The translations under genes were made by a program, and so were the position numbers. Under the pieces are notes generated by a model. That model had not been told where the DNA came from. It saw nothing but the letters and a program-made list of their open reading frames with translations, and did not search any database. A stretch of 64,000 bases of DNA from Streptomyces sp. CG1 (GTDB lineage: Bacteria; Actinomycetota; Actinomycetes; Streptomycetales; Streptomycetaceae), in the NCBI RefSeq assembly GCF_041080625.1, contig NZ_CP163518.1, forward strand, positions 4,712,001-4,776,000, in the 5' to 3' direction. Below are positions 57,493-64,000 of the stretch, piece after piece. The first letter of the stretch is position 1, and every line of letters starts with the position of its first letter.

Positions 57493-58179
57493 TCAGGGGC
57501 TGAGGCGCTCCACCGTCCAGCGGCCGCCCGGCCGGGTGACGTAGCGCAGGCGGTCGTGGAGCCGGTTCTCGCGGCCCTGCCAGAACTCGATGGTCTCCGG
57601 GGTGATGCGGAAGCCGCCCCAGTGCGGCGGGACCGGGACCTGTTCGCCCTCGGGGTAGCGGGCCTCCAGGTCGGCGTAGGCGGCGTCGAGTTCGGCGCGG
57701 GAGGCGATCACCGAGGACTGGGCGCTGGCCCAGGCGCCCAGCTGGGAGCCGTGCGGGCGGGTGCGGAAGTAGGCGGCGGTCTCGTCGCGGCCGGTGCGGC
57801 GGGCAGCGCCGGTGACGATGACCTGGCGGGCCAGCGGGTGCCAGGGGAAGAGCAGGGCGACGTGCGGGTTCTCGGCGAGGTCGCGGGCCTTGCGGGAGTC
57901 GTAGTTGGTGAAGAAGACGAAGCCGTCGGTGTCGAACTGCTTCATCAGGACGGTGCGCGAGCTGGGGCGGCCGGCCGCGTCCGCCGTGGAGACGACCATC
58001 GCGTTGGGTTCGTAGACCGTGCCGTGCAGCGCCGCCCGGGCGGCGTCCTCGAACCAGCGGGCGAACTGGTCCATGGGGTGGCTGGCGAGGTCCTGTTCGG
58101 CGAGGCCCTCCGCCCGGTACTGCTTGCGCATGGCGGCGGGATCGAGGACGGGGTCCAGGAGCGGGTCGCGGTCGGTCAC
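57493..58179 (-). CDS. pdxH: Pyridoxamine/pyridoxine 5'-phosphate oxidase
   Basis: The 228-residue PdxH of standard length has [100 protein letters not shown] (FMN binding), [43 protein letters not shown] and the C-terminal WTVERLSP, the diagnostic R-L-x-P end. It oxidises PNP and PMP to pyridoxal 5'-phosphate with O2. GTG 58179 is chosen over the longer frame to 58266. It is divergent from citrate synthase. Confidence 0.95.
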   Translation of the reverse strand: MTDRDPLLDPVLDPAAMRKQYRAEGLAEQDLASHPMDQFARWFEDAARAALHGTVYEPNAMVVSTADAAGRPSSRTVLMKQFDTDGFVFFTNYDSRKARDLAENPHVALLFPWHPLARQVIVTGAARRTGRDETAAYFRTRPHGSQLGAWASAQSSVIASRAELDAAYADLEARYPEGEQVPVPPHWGGFRITPETIEFWQGRENRLHDRLRYVTRPGGRWTVERLSP

Positions 58180-58399
58180 GCGGTCATCTTGCCGTACCGG
58201 CCACGCCTCCCGTGCAGGTCGCATCGGACGAGGTGACGCCACAAAGCGCGCAAATAGGCCTGGCACTCAGTGCCGCAGGGGCCTCCCCAGGTCTGGCACC
58301 GGGGGTTATCGTGCTGGTTCCCCTGCGATTTGGGTGACCACCGGCCCATCGGGGCATCACCGGGGTGACCGCCCCCACCACATCACTAGGAGCCGCCTC

Positions 58400-59500
58400 A
58401 TGTCCGATTTCGTACCCGGACTCGAGGGAGTCGTCGCGTTCGAGACGGAGATCGCCGAGCCGGACAAGGAGGGCGGCGCCCTGCGCTACCGGGGCGTCGA
58501 CATCGAGGACCTGGTCGGGCACGTCTCGTTCGGGAACGTGTGGGGGCTGCTGGTCGACGGCGCCTTCAACCCCGGTCTGCCGCCCGCCGAGCCGTTCCCG
58601 ATCCCGGTGCACTCCGGGGACATCCGGGTGGACGTGCAGTCGGCGCTCGCCATGCTGGCGCCGGTGTGGGGGCTGAAGCCGCTGCTCGACATCGACGAGC
58701 GCCAGGCACGGGACGATCTCGCGCGGGCCGCCGTGATGGCACTGTCGTACGTCGCCCAGTCCGCACGCGGGCAGGCGACGCCGATGGTGCCGCAGCGGGA
58801 GATCGACAAGGCGAAGTCGGTCGTCGAGCGGTTCATGATCCGGTGGCGGGGGGAGCCGGACCCCAAGCATGTCGCGGCCGTGGACGCGTACTGGACGTCC
58901 GCCGCGGAGCACGGCATGAACGCGTCGACGTTCACGGCGCGGGTCATCGCCTCCACCGGCGCCGATGTCGCCGCCGCGCTGTCGGGTGCGGTGGGGGCCA
59001 TGTCCGGGCCGCTGCACGGGGGTGCGCCGTCGCGGGTGCTCGGGATGATCGAGGAGATCGAGCGGACCGGGGACGCGGAGGCGTACGTCAAGCAGGCCCT
59101 GGACCGGGGTGAGCGGCTGATGGGGTTCGGGCACCGGGTGTACCGGGCCGAGGATCCGCGGGCCCGGGTGCTGCGGCGTACGGCGCGTGAGCTGGGCGCG
59201 CCGCGGTTCGAGATCGCCGAGGCGTTGGAGAAGGCCGCGCTGGAGGAGCTGCACAATCGCCGGCCGGATCGTGTGCTGGCCACCAACGTGGAGTTCTGGG
59301 CGGCGATCACGCTGGACTTCGCTGAGGTGCCGGCGCACATGTTCACTTCGATGTTCACGTGCGCGCGTACGGCTGGGTGGTCGGCGCACATTCTTGAGCA
59401 GAAGCGCACGGGACGGCTGGTGCGCCCTTCTGCCCGGTATGTGGGGCCGGGGGTGCGTAGTCCGCAGGACATCGAGGGGTATGCGGATATCGCCCACTGA
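58400..59500 (+). CDS. Citrate synthase (short type)
   Basis: This 366-residue citrate synthase/2-methylcitrate synthase-type protein starts with FVPGLEGVVAFETEIAEPDKEGGALRYRGVDIEDLVGHVSFGNVWGLLVDG. It has MSGPLHGGAPSRVLGMIEEI (first active-site His), FGHRVYRAEDPRARVLR (second His with oxaloacetate-binding Arg) and TLDFAEVPAHMFTSMFTCARTAGWSAHILEQ (active-site Asp region). It condenses oxaloacetate with acetyl-CoA (or propionyl-CoA). Streptomyces have several paralogues, so the symbol is left open. ATG 58400 follows an AGGAGCC sequence. It is divergent from pdxH. Confidence 0.93.
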   Translation: MSDFVPGLEGVVAFETEIAEPDKEGGALRYRGVDIEDLVGHVSFGNVWGLLVDGAFNPGLPPAEPFPIPVHSGDIRVDVQSALAMLAPVWGLKPLLDIDERQARDDLARAAVMALSYVAQSARGQATPMVPQREIDKAKSVVERFMIRWRGEPDPKHVAAVDAYWTSAAEHGMNASTFTARVIASTGADVAAALSGAVGAMSGPLHGGAPSRVLGMIEEIERTGDAEAYVKQALDRGERLMGFGHRVYRAEDPRARVLRRTARELGAPRFEIAEALEKAALEELHNRRPDRVLATNVEFWAAITLDFAEVPAHMFTSMFTCARTAGWSAHILEQKRTGRLVRPSARYVGPGVRSPQDIEGYADIAH

Positions 59501-59515
59501 GAGGGGCGGTACGGA

Positions 59516-59573
59516 GCGCGGGCGACTGCGGGCCGCTTGTGGCTTGCGGCGCAGGTCCCCGCGCCCCTGGGGA
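59516..59573 (-). repeat. Dispersed 3'-end repeat, variant copy C
   Basis: On the minus strand: CCAGGGGCGCGGGGACCTGC, then GCCGCAAGCCACAAGCGGCCCGCAGTCGCCCG. It shares the AGGGGCGCGGGG head and CCCGCAG tail of copies A and B but has a different middle. It fills the gap between the convergent citrate synthase and dioxygenase genes. Confidence 0.55.
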
Positions 59574-59575
59574 GT

Positions 59576-60613
59576 TCAGGCCGCCGGTGTCAGCAGCTGG
59601 CCGTGGTGCCGTTCCGCCACCAGCGGGTGCGCCCTCAGCTTGCCCTTGAGCTCGTTGTAGCCGTACTCGGCGTACAGGGGGTTCGAGGGATCGGTGGTGA
59701 TGCCTGGGGCCTTTGCAGCGTGGGGGAAGGGCAAGGGGGCTATGCGGGCGTCCAGGCGGGGGTTGTAGAAGAACGGGACCGAGAAGCGTTCCGTCGCTCC
59801 GGGTGGGCTGACCACGCGGTGGTTGGTGGCCAGGAGGTAGCCGTTGGTGGCGACCTCCAGGAGTTCACCGAGGTTGACGACGAAGGCGCCGTCGAGGGGC
59901 GGCACGTCGTGGAAGAGGCCGTCCTCGCGGTGGACCTGGAGGCCGCCGACCCTGTCCTGGAGCAGGAGGGTCAGGAAGCCGTAGTCCTTGTGGGCGCCCA
60001 CGCCCTGGTCGGTGCCGTCGCCCGCGCTGCCGGGGTAGCGGACGAGCTTGAGGTGCGGGTGGGCGCGGGCGCCGAAGATCGGGTCGTAGAAGTCGGCGGG
60101 GGCGCCGATCGCGGTCAGAAGTTCCCGCAGGAGCCGCTCGGCGACCGCGCCGAGCCTGTCGATCCAGGCCAGGGCCGCGGTGCGCAGCTCGGGGAGGGCG
60201 ACGGGCCACTGGTTGGGGCCCTGCAGCCACCAGTACGGGGGCTCGCCGGAGCCGGGGACGCGGGCGGGGCGTTCAGCGCCTATGTCGAGCTGGTCGCGCC
60301 AGTCACGGGCGCCGGCGGTGCGTTCGTCGCCGGTGCGGGTGTATCCGCGGAAGTGCGGGGAGTTCACGTTGTCGAGGGCGAGCCGGTCGGCCTCGGGGAG
60401 GGCGAAGAAGGCACGCATGGCGGTGAGCAGCGCGTCGGTCTCGGCCGGGGTCACACCGTGTCCGACGAGCTGGAAGAAGCCGACGTCGTGCGCGGCGCTG
60501 TGCAGCTGGGCGTGGAGCAGGGCGCGGGCCTGGGGGCCGCGGTCGGCCGCCGACAGGTCGATGATGGGGAGCTGGTCGTACGACGGGGTCGCCGTCGGGG
60601 TGTGCGAGGTCAT
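59576..60613 (-). CDS. Isopenicillin-N-synthase-family Fe(II)/2-oxoglutarate-type dioxygenase
   Basis: This 345-residue non-haem iron oxygenase has the N-terminal IIDLSAADRG...VGFFQLVGHGV, FRGYTRTGDERTAGARDWRDQLDIG, iron ligands H208-x-D210 (GVGAHKDYGFLTLLLQD) and H265 (LATNHRVVSPPGATERFSVPFFYNP), and the R276-x-S278 co-substrate motif. It resembles ethylene-forming and gibberellin-type bacterial oxidases. GTG 60625 is an alternative start. A 25-codon leader frame lies 97 bp upstream of the chosen start on the same strand, so expression may be attenuated. Substrate unknown. Confidence 0.9.
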   Translation of the reverse strand: MTSHTPTATPSYDQLPIIDLSAADRGPQARALLHAQLHSAAHDVGFFQLVGHGVTPAETDALLTAMRAFFALPEADRLALDNVNSPHFRGYTRTGDERTAGARDWRDQLDIGAERPARVPGSGEPPYWWLQGPNQWPVALPELRTAALAWIDRLGAVAERLLRELLTAIGAPADFYDPIFGARAHPHLKLVRYPGSAGDGTDQGVGAHKDYGFLTLLLQDRVGGLQVHREDGLFHDVPPLDGAFVVNLGELLEVATNGYLLATNHRVVSPPGATERFSVPFFYNPRLDARIAPLPFPHAAKAPGITTDPSNPLYAEYGYNELKGKLRAHPLVAERHHGQLLTPAA

Positions 60614-60709
60614 AGGTGCGTCCACAGGGGTGTGTGGGCCACGGGCAGGCCGCCGAGGGTAGGGCGGCGCCCAGGATGCCGTAAGAAGAGGGAGAAGAAA
60701 GGGGCTGAA

Positions 60710-60787
60710 TCAGGCCGAAAGCCGACAGCCCATGCTCGTGACGCGCACGTAGTCCACGTGGCGTCGGCGAACGAGCATCGGAAGCAT
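60710..60787 (-). CDS. Putative leader peptide (25 codons) upstream of the dioxygenase
   Basis: ATG 60787 to TGA 60710 encodes 25 residues: it begins MLPMLVRRRHVDYVRVTS, with Cys21-Arg22 near the C-terminus and ends LSA. The Arg-rich RRxHVD core followed by a Cys-Arg close to the end matches the short actinobacterial frames annotated as putative leader peptides upstream of sulfur/amino-acid-related genes. It is too short for ordinary gene calling. A GCCGCC/GGCGGC hairpin follows in the 84-base spacer before the dioxygenase GTG. A cysteine-responsive attenuator is an inference. Confidence 0.6.
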   Translation of the reverse strand: MLPMLVRRRHVDYVRVTSMGCRLSA

Positions 60788-60897
60788 GCGGCAAGGGTAC
60801 TGCGCCCCGCCGGATTCGGATGTGGCTTTCTTCACCGGCTCAGAACCTGTCCCACACCCGCACCGTGCGACGGCCGCCCGTTCTCACTGACAACGGC

Positions 60898-61539
60898 TCA
60901 GCCGAGCGTCTGTTCCAGCAGGTCGGCCCACTGGGCGACGACCCGGTCGCGGCGGGCGGTGTCGTCGGTGAGGAGGTTGGCGAGGCCGAGGCCGCGGGCC
61001 ATGTCGAGGAGGCCCTGGACGGTCTCGCGGACGCCGGGGCGGGACTCGTCGGCGCCGAGGAGGTCGACGGCGATGCGGTGGGTCTCGCGGCCGACGCGGG
61101 CCTCCAGCTCGGTGACGCGCGTACGGAGCTGGTCCTCGTTGGAGGCCGCGACCCACAGGTGCAGGGCGGCGCGGAAGAGAGGGCCGGTGTAGAGGTCGAC
61201 GAGGGCCGCGACGGCGGCCAGGCGGTCGGCGGGGCCGCCCGGGAAGAGCGCGCGCAGCGCGGTGGAGCGCTCCTCGGCGACGTACTCGACGGCGGCCGTG
61301 AACAGGTCCTCGCGGGTCGGGAAGTGGTGCTGGGCGGCGCCGCGCGAGACCCCGGCGCGTTCGGCGACGACGGCGACGGTGGAGCCTGCCCAGCCGTGTT
61401 CGGCCAGGCAGGCCACGGCGGCCTCCAGGAGCCGCTGCCGGGTGGCCCGGCTGCGGTCCTGCTTGGGCGCACGGTCCCGTTCCCTGGGTGCGCGATCGCT
61501 TTCCCCGGGCGCGCGGCCGCGTTCCGCCATCGTGCTCAT
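60898..61539 (-). CDS. TetR-family transcriptional regulator
   Basis: The 213-residue TetR protein has a 25-residue Arg/Asp-rich N-terminal tail (APGESDRAPRERDRAPKQD), then the HTH RSRATRQRLLEAAVACLAEHGWAGSTVAVVAERAGVSRGAAQHHFPTREDLFTAAVEYV. The C-terminal domain is helical. It is the last gene of a minus-strand operon behind the CoA ligase and enoyl-CoA hydratase genes, 4 bp after the latter, and probably senses their CoA-ester intermediates. No TGAC-n5-GTCA palindrome was seen in this operon's promoter. Confidence 0.9.
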   Translation of the reverse strand: MSTMAERGRAPGESDRAPRERDRAPKQDRSRATRQRLLEAAVACLAEHGWAGSTVAVVAERAGVSRGAAQHHFPTREDLFTAAVEYVAEERSTALRALFPGGPADRLAAVAALVDLYTGPLFRAALHLWVAASNEDQLRTRVTELEARVGRETHRIAVDLLGADESRPGVRETVQGLLDMARGLGLANLLTDDTARRDRVVAQWADLLEQTLG

Positions 61540-61543
61540 CCGG

Positions 61544-62281
61544 TCACACCACCCATGCCGCGTCCCGTCTCTCCAGGAAGGCCGTCATCCCCTCCCGGGC
61601 CTGGTCGGAGGCGAACAGCCGGGCCGAGAGGGCGGTCAGGTCCGCCGCGTCCCGGTCGAATGTTTCCAGCACCCTAGCTGTGAGCAGCCGTTTCGTCTCG
61701 GTCAGGGCCTGCGGGGAGGAGCGGCGCAGTCCGTCGAGGATCGGGGCGAGGGCCTCGTCCACGTCGTCGGCGGTCGTCGTGAGCAGGCCGAGCCGGACGG
61801 CTTCCACCGGGTCGAAGCGTTCGCCGGTGAGGTAGTAGCGGGCAAGGGCCCGGGGGTCGGTGCGTGGCAGGAGTGGCAGGGAGATCACCGCCGGGGCGAC
61901 CCCGATGCGGACCTCGGTGAAGGCGAAGGTGGCCGCGGTGGAGGCGGCGGTGATGTCGCAGGCCGCCAGGAGGCCCAGGCCGCCGGCGCGGACGTGGCCG
62001 GTGACCCGGGCGACGACCGGTTTGGGCAGCTCCACGATCTGCCGGAGCAGGGCCACCAGCATGTCCGGATCGGGAGGGTCGCGCAGGTCGGCGCCCGCGC
62101 AGAACGTCGTACCGGTGTGGGTGAGGACGACGGCCCGGACCTCCGGGTCCCCGGCGCAGTCGGCCAGGGCCTTCGCGAGGTCGCCGACGAGGGCCGCCGA
62201 GAGCGCGTTGCGGGTGTCGGTCGCGTCGAGGCTGAGGGTTTCGACGGCACGCGCGCGTGTGCGGCCGATCAGTGTGCTCAC
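61544..62281 (-). CDS. Enoyl-CoA hydratase/isomerase
   Basis: This 245-residue crotonase has VETLSLDATDTRNALSAALVGDLAKAL, the oxyanion-hole segment TFCAGADLRDPPD near residue 60, VRAGGLGLLAACDITAASTAATFAFTEVRIGVAPAVISLPLLP with the catalytic-Glu region (TEVRIGVAPAV), and a C-terminal AREGMTAFLERRDAAW. Liu/MaoC-type hydration of a 2-enoyl-CoA is likely. The start is GTG 62281, 28 bp after the ligase stop. It belongs to the operon ligase, hydratase, TetR. Confidence 0.9.
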   Translation of the reverse strand: MSTLIGRTRARAVETLSLDATDTRNALSAALVGDLAKALADCAGDPEVRAVVLTHTGTTFCAGADLRDPPDPDMLVALLRQIVELPKPVVARVTGHVRAGGLGLLAACDITAASTAATFAFTEVRIGVAPAVISLPLLPRTDPRALARYYLTGERFDPVEAVRLGLLTTTADDVDEALAPILDGLRRSSPQALTETKRLLTARVLETFDRDAADLTALSARLFASDQAREGMTAFLERRDAAWVV

Positions 62282-62309
62282 ATGTGCTCCCTGAGCGGCG
62301 TCGGTACGG

Positions 62310-63881
62310 TCATGCGCGCTCCCTGAGCCGGCGGCGCAGGATCTTGCCGGAGGCGGCGCGCGGGACGGTGTCGATGAAGGTGATCCGGCGGATGCGCTTG
62401 TAGGGGGCGACCCGCTCGGCGACGTAGAGGAGGATCTCGTTCTCGGTGAGGTCGCCGTCAGCGCCGGCCCGGCGGACGACGAAGGCGTGCGGGACCTCGT
62501 TGCCGTCTTCGTTGTAGGTGCCGATGACGGCGGCGTCGGCGACGCCGGGGTGGGTGAGCAGCAGGGCCTCCAGCTCGGCGGGAGCCACCTGGAAGCCCTT
62601 GTACTTGATGAGTTCCTTCACCCGGTCCACGACGAACAGCCAGCCGTCGGCGTCCACATGCCCGACGTCGCCCGTGTGCAGCCAGCCGTCGGCGTCGATC
62701 ATGGCGGCGGTGGCATCGGGACGGCCGAGGTAGCCCTTCATCACCTGGGGACCACGGATCAGGATCTCGCCGGACTCGCCGGTGCCGAGGTCCTTGCCGG
62801 GCTCGTCCAGGGACACGATCCGCATCTCGGTCCCGGCGATGAGCCTGCCGACGGTGCCGGCAGGGGCGTCGTGCAGGCGGTCGAGGGGGACGACATGGGT
62901 GCCGGGCGACAGCTCCGTCATGCCGTAGGCCTGGCCGATCGGGGACAGGCCGAGCCGCTCGGCGCAGGCCCGGGCGAGCTGGGCGTCCAGCGGGGCGGCG
63001 GCGCTGAGGACGTACTTCAGGGAGGAGAGGTCGTAACGCGTGACCGCCGGGTGCTTGGCGAGGGCGAGGACGATCGGCGGGGCGACGTACAGGCCGGTGA
63101 TGCGGTGGTTCTCGATGGCCGCGAGGAAGGTCTCCAGGTCGAAGCGGGGCAGGACGACGACCGTGGCACCCTTGCGCAGCGGGGCGTTCATCAGGGCGGT
63201 CAGGCCGTAGATGTGGAAGAACGGCAGGACGGCGAGGATGCGCTCGCCGTCCCCCATGGTGACGGCGGGCTCCAGCTGGGCGAGGTTGGTGGCGATCTGC
63301 CGGTGGGTGAGCATCACGCCCTTGGGGACACCGGTGGTGCCGGAGGAGTACGGCAGCGCGGCGACGTCCTCGGCCGGGTCGAAGGCGAGCTGCGGCTCGG
63401 GCGCGGTGGTGGCGAGCATGTCGATCAGCGACCGGTGCCCGGACGCGCTGTCACAGACGAATATCTCCCTGACCCCGCCCGCGAGTTCGGCGGCGCGGCG
63501 GGCCGTCTCCAGCAGGGGTGAGACGGTGACGATCCAGCGGGCGCCGCTGTCGCCGAGCTGTTTGGCGAACTCCTCGGGGGTGGCGAGCGGGTGCACCGTG
63601 GTGACGGAGGCACCCGCGCGCGTGGCCGCGTAGAACACGGTCGGGAAGGCGATCGTGTTGGGGCTGTGCAGGGCGAGGACGTCGCCCTTGCGGACGCCCG
63701 AGTCGGCGAGGCCGGCGGCGATACGCCGGTGGAACCGGTTCACCTGCGCGTACGTGAGGGTGGTGCCGTCCGTGCCGTCGATCAGGGCCGGGCGCTCACC
63801 GAAGTCGGCGGCGTGGCCCAGGACGGCCTCGTGGATCGGGAGTTCTACGGGCGGGACATCTGCGTACTCGCTGCGGAACAC
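62310..63881 (-). CDS. 4-coumarate:CoA ligase-family AMP-forming acyl-CoA ligase
   Basis: The 523-residue ANL ligase has the P-loop LPYSSGTTGVPKGVMLTHRQI (about residue 175), IGQAYGMTELSPGTH, GYLGRPDATAAMIDADGWLHTGDVGHVDADGWLFVVDRVKELIKYKGFQVAPAELEALL and the C-terminal catalytic lysine in RAASGKILRRRLRERA. This PRAASGKILRR end is typical of the 4CL-like group that activates aromatic or fatty acids. It heads the operon with enoyl-CoA hydratase and TetR, and is followed upstream on the same strand by the end of another acyl-CoA dehydrogenase gene (29 bp). Confidence 0.93.
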   Translation of the reverse strand: MFRSEYADVPPVELPIHEAVLGHAADFGERPALIDGTDGTTLTYAQVNRFHRRIAAGLADSGVRKGDVLALHSPNTIAFPTVFYAATRAGASVTTVHPLATPEEFAKQLGDSGARWIVTVSPLLETARRAAELAGGVREIFVCDSASGHRSLIDMLATTAPEPQLAFDPAEDVAALPYSSGTTGVPKGVMLTHRQIATNLAQLEPAVTMGDGERILAVLPFFHIYGLTALMNAPLRKGATVVVLPRFDLETFLAAIENHRITGLYVAPPIVLALAKHPAVTRYDLSSLKYVLSAAAPLDAQLARACAERLGLSPIGQAYGMTELSPGTHVVPLDRLHDAPAGTVGRLIAGTEMRIVSLDEPGKDLGTGESGEILIRGPQVMKGYLGRPDATAAMIDADGWLHTGDVGHVDADGWLFVVDRVKELIKYKGFQVAPAELEALLLTHPGVADAAVIGTYNEDGNEVPHAFVVRRAGADGDLTENEILLYVAERVAPYKRIRRITFIDTVPRAASGKILRRRLRERA

Positions 63882-63910
63882 GGTTCCTCCAAGCGGCTGC
63901 CGGTGGTGGC

Positions 63911-64000
63911 CTAGTACGACTTGGGCAGGCCCAGGGTCTGGTGGGAGACGTAGTTGAGAATCATCTCCCGGCTCACCGGGGCAATACGAGCCACACGTGC
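63911..64000 (-). CDS. Acyl-CoA dehydrogenase, C-terminal end only
   Basis: The last 30 codons of a minus-strand gene run in from the window edge: RVARIAPVSREMILNYVSHQ, then TLGLPKSY and TAG at 63911-63913. VARIAPVSREMILNYVSHxxLGLP is the C-terminal pattern of acyl-CoA dehydrogenases encoded next to 4CL-like ligases in Streptomyces. It is 29 bp upstream of the ligase start and probably the first gene of that operon. N-terminal part not visible. Confidence 0.8.
   Translation of the reverse strand, partial: ARVARIAPVSREMILNYVSHQTLGLPKSY

Noticed and set aside
60820..61677. Long plus-strand frames opposite the TetR gene
   Set aside because: Val/Gly/Ala-rich complement of a well-supported regulator; no start signals.

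Overview
The window is chromosomal DNA of a Streptomyces or a very close relative. It has very high GC, third-position GC bias in every gene, frequent GTG starts, start/stop overlaps of 1-4 bases, and Streptomyces-type families (XRE/DUF5753 with DUF397 partners, DUF6230/DUF6114, NsdA-like TPR regulator, DtxR-type iron regulator, ECF sigma/anti-sigma pair). The right part (dmdR1-like iron regulator, SIS protein, pdxH, citrate synthase, enoyl-CoA hydratase, 4-coumarate:CoA-ligase-like gene) resembles from memory the S. coelicolor SCO4383-SCO4394 neighbourhood. No rRNA, tRNA, CRISPR array, prophage or complete insertion sequence was seen.

Layout. 1-2.7 kb: VOC protein, TetR regulator, divergent Lrp/LysE pair. 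2.8-3.0 kb: MITE-like repeat. 3.0-14.5 kb and 21.9-32.4 kb: two blocks of a CoA-thioester catabolic regulon, with several acyl-CoA dehydrogenases (one adjacent large/small pair), a Cys-less thiolase/lipid-transfer protein, a DUF35 zinc-ribbon protein, DoxX, a flavin monooxygenase, NDP-forming and AMP-forming acyl-CoA ligases, an enoyl-CoA hydratase, a flavin reductase, an MFE-2-type SDR, a cyclase, an amidohydrolase and a zinc alcohol dehydrogenase. Most transcription starts of these blocks carry one 13-bp palindrome, TGAC-n5-GTCA, so a single repressor probably controls them. The gene content resembles actinobacterial sterol side-chain degradation, but the ring-cleavage genes are absent and the substrate is unknown. 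14.5-19.4 kb: two XRE/DUF397-type regulatory modules. 19.4-21.9 kb: MFS transporter and GlxA-type regulator.

32.4-38.9 kb: MarR regulator with its operators and an Old Yellow Enzyme, then a compact locus whose centre is one open frame joining a squalene/phytoene-synthase domain to a cis-prenyltransferase (UppS) domain. It is coupled to two membrane proteins (DUF6114, DUF6230) and divergent from an SDR plus acetoacetate-decarboxylase-like pair. This is the most unusual locus in the window. 38.9-43.9 kb: anti-sigma/sigma pair, STAS protein, four-EF-hand protein, PurU. 44-53 kb: orphan branched-chain-amino-acid-type binding lipoprotein, membrane protein with TQYI repeats, NsdA-like regulator, primase-polymerase-like protein, ABC exporter, and an alpha/beta hydrolase lacking its nucleophilic serine. 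53.3-64 kb: DtxR-family regulator, SIS protein, PAS/GAF protein, PdxH, citrate synthase, 2OG-type dioxygenase preceded by a 25-codon leader peptide, TetR/enoyl-CoA hydratase/CoA ligase operon, and the end of another acyl-CoA dehydrogenase.

Two dispersed repeat families are present: MITE-like elements with GGGCCTGTCCGG termini (2 copies), and GGGGCGCGGGG...CCCGCA elements that lie just past gene 3' ends (3 copies). All functional calls come from reading the sequence and from family knowledge; no database search was run.
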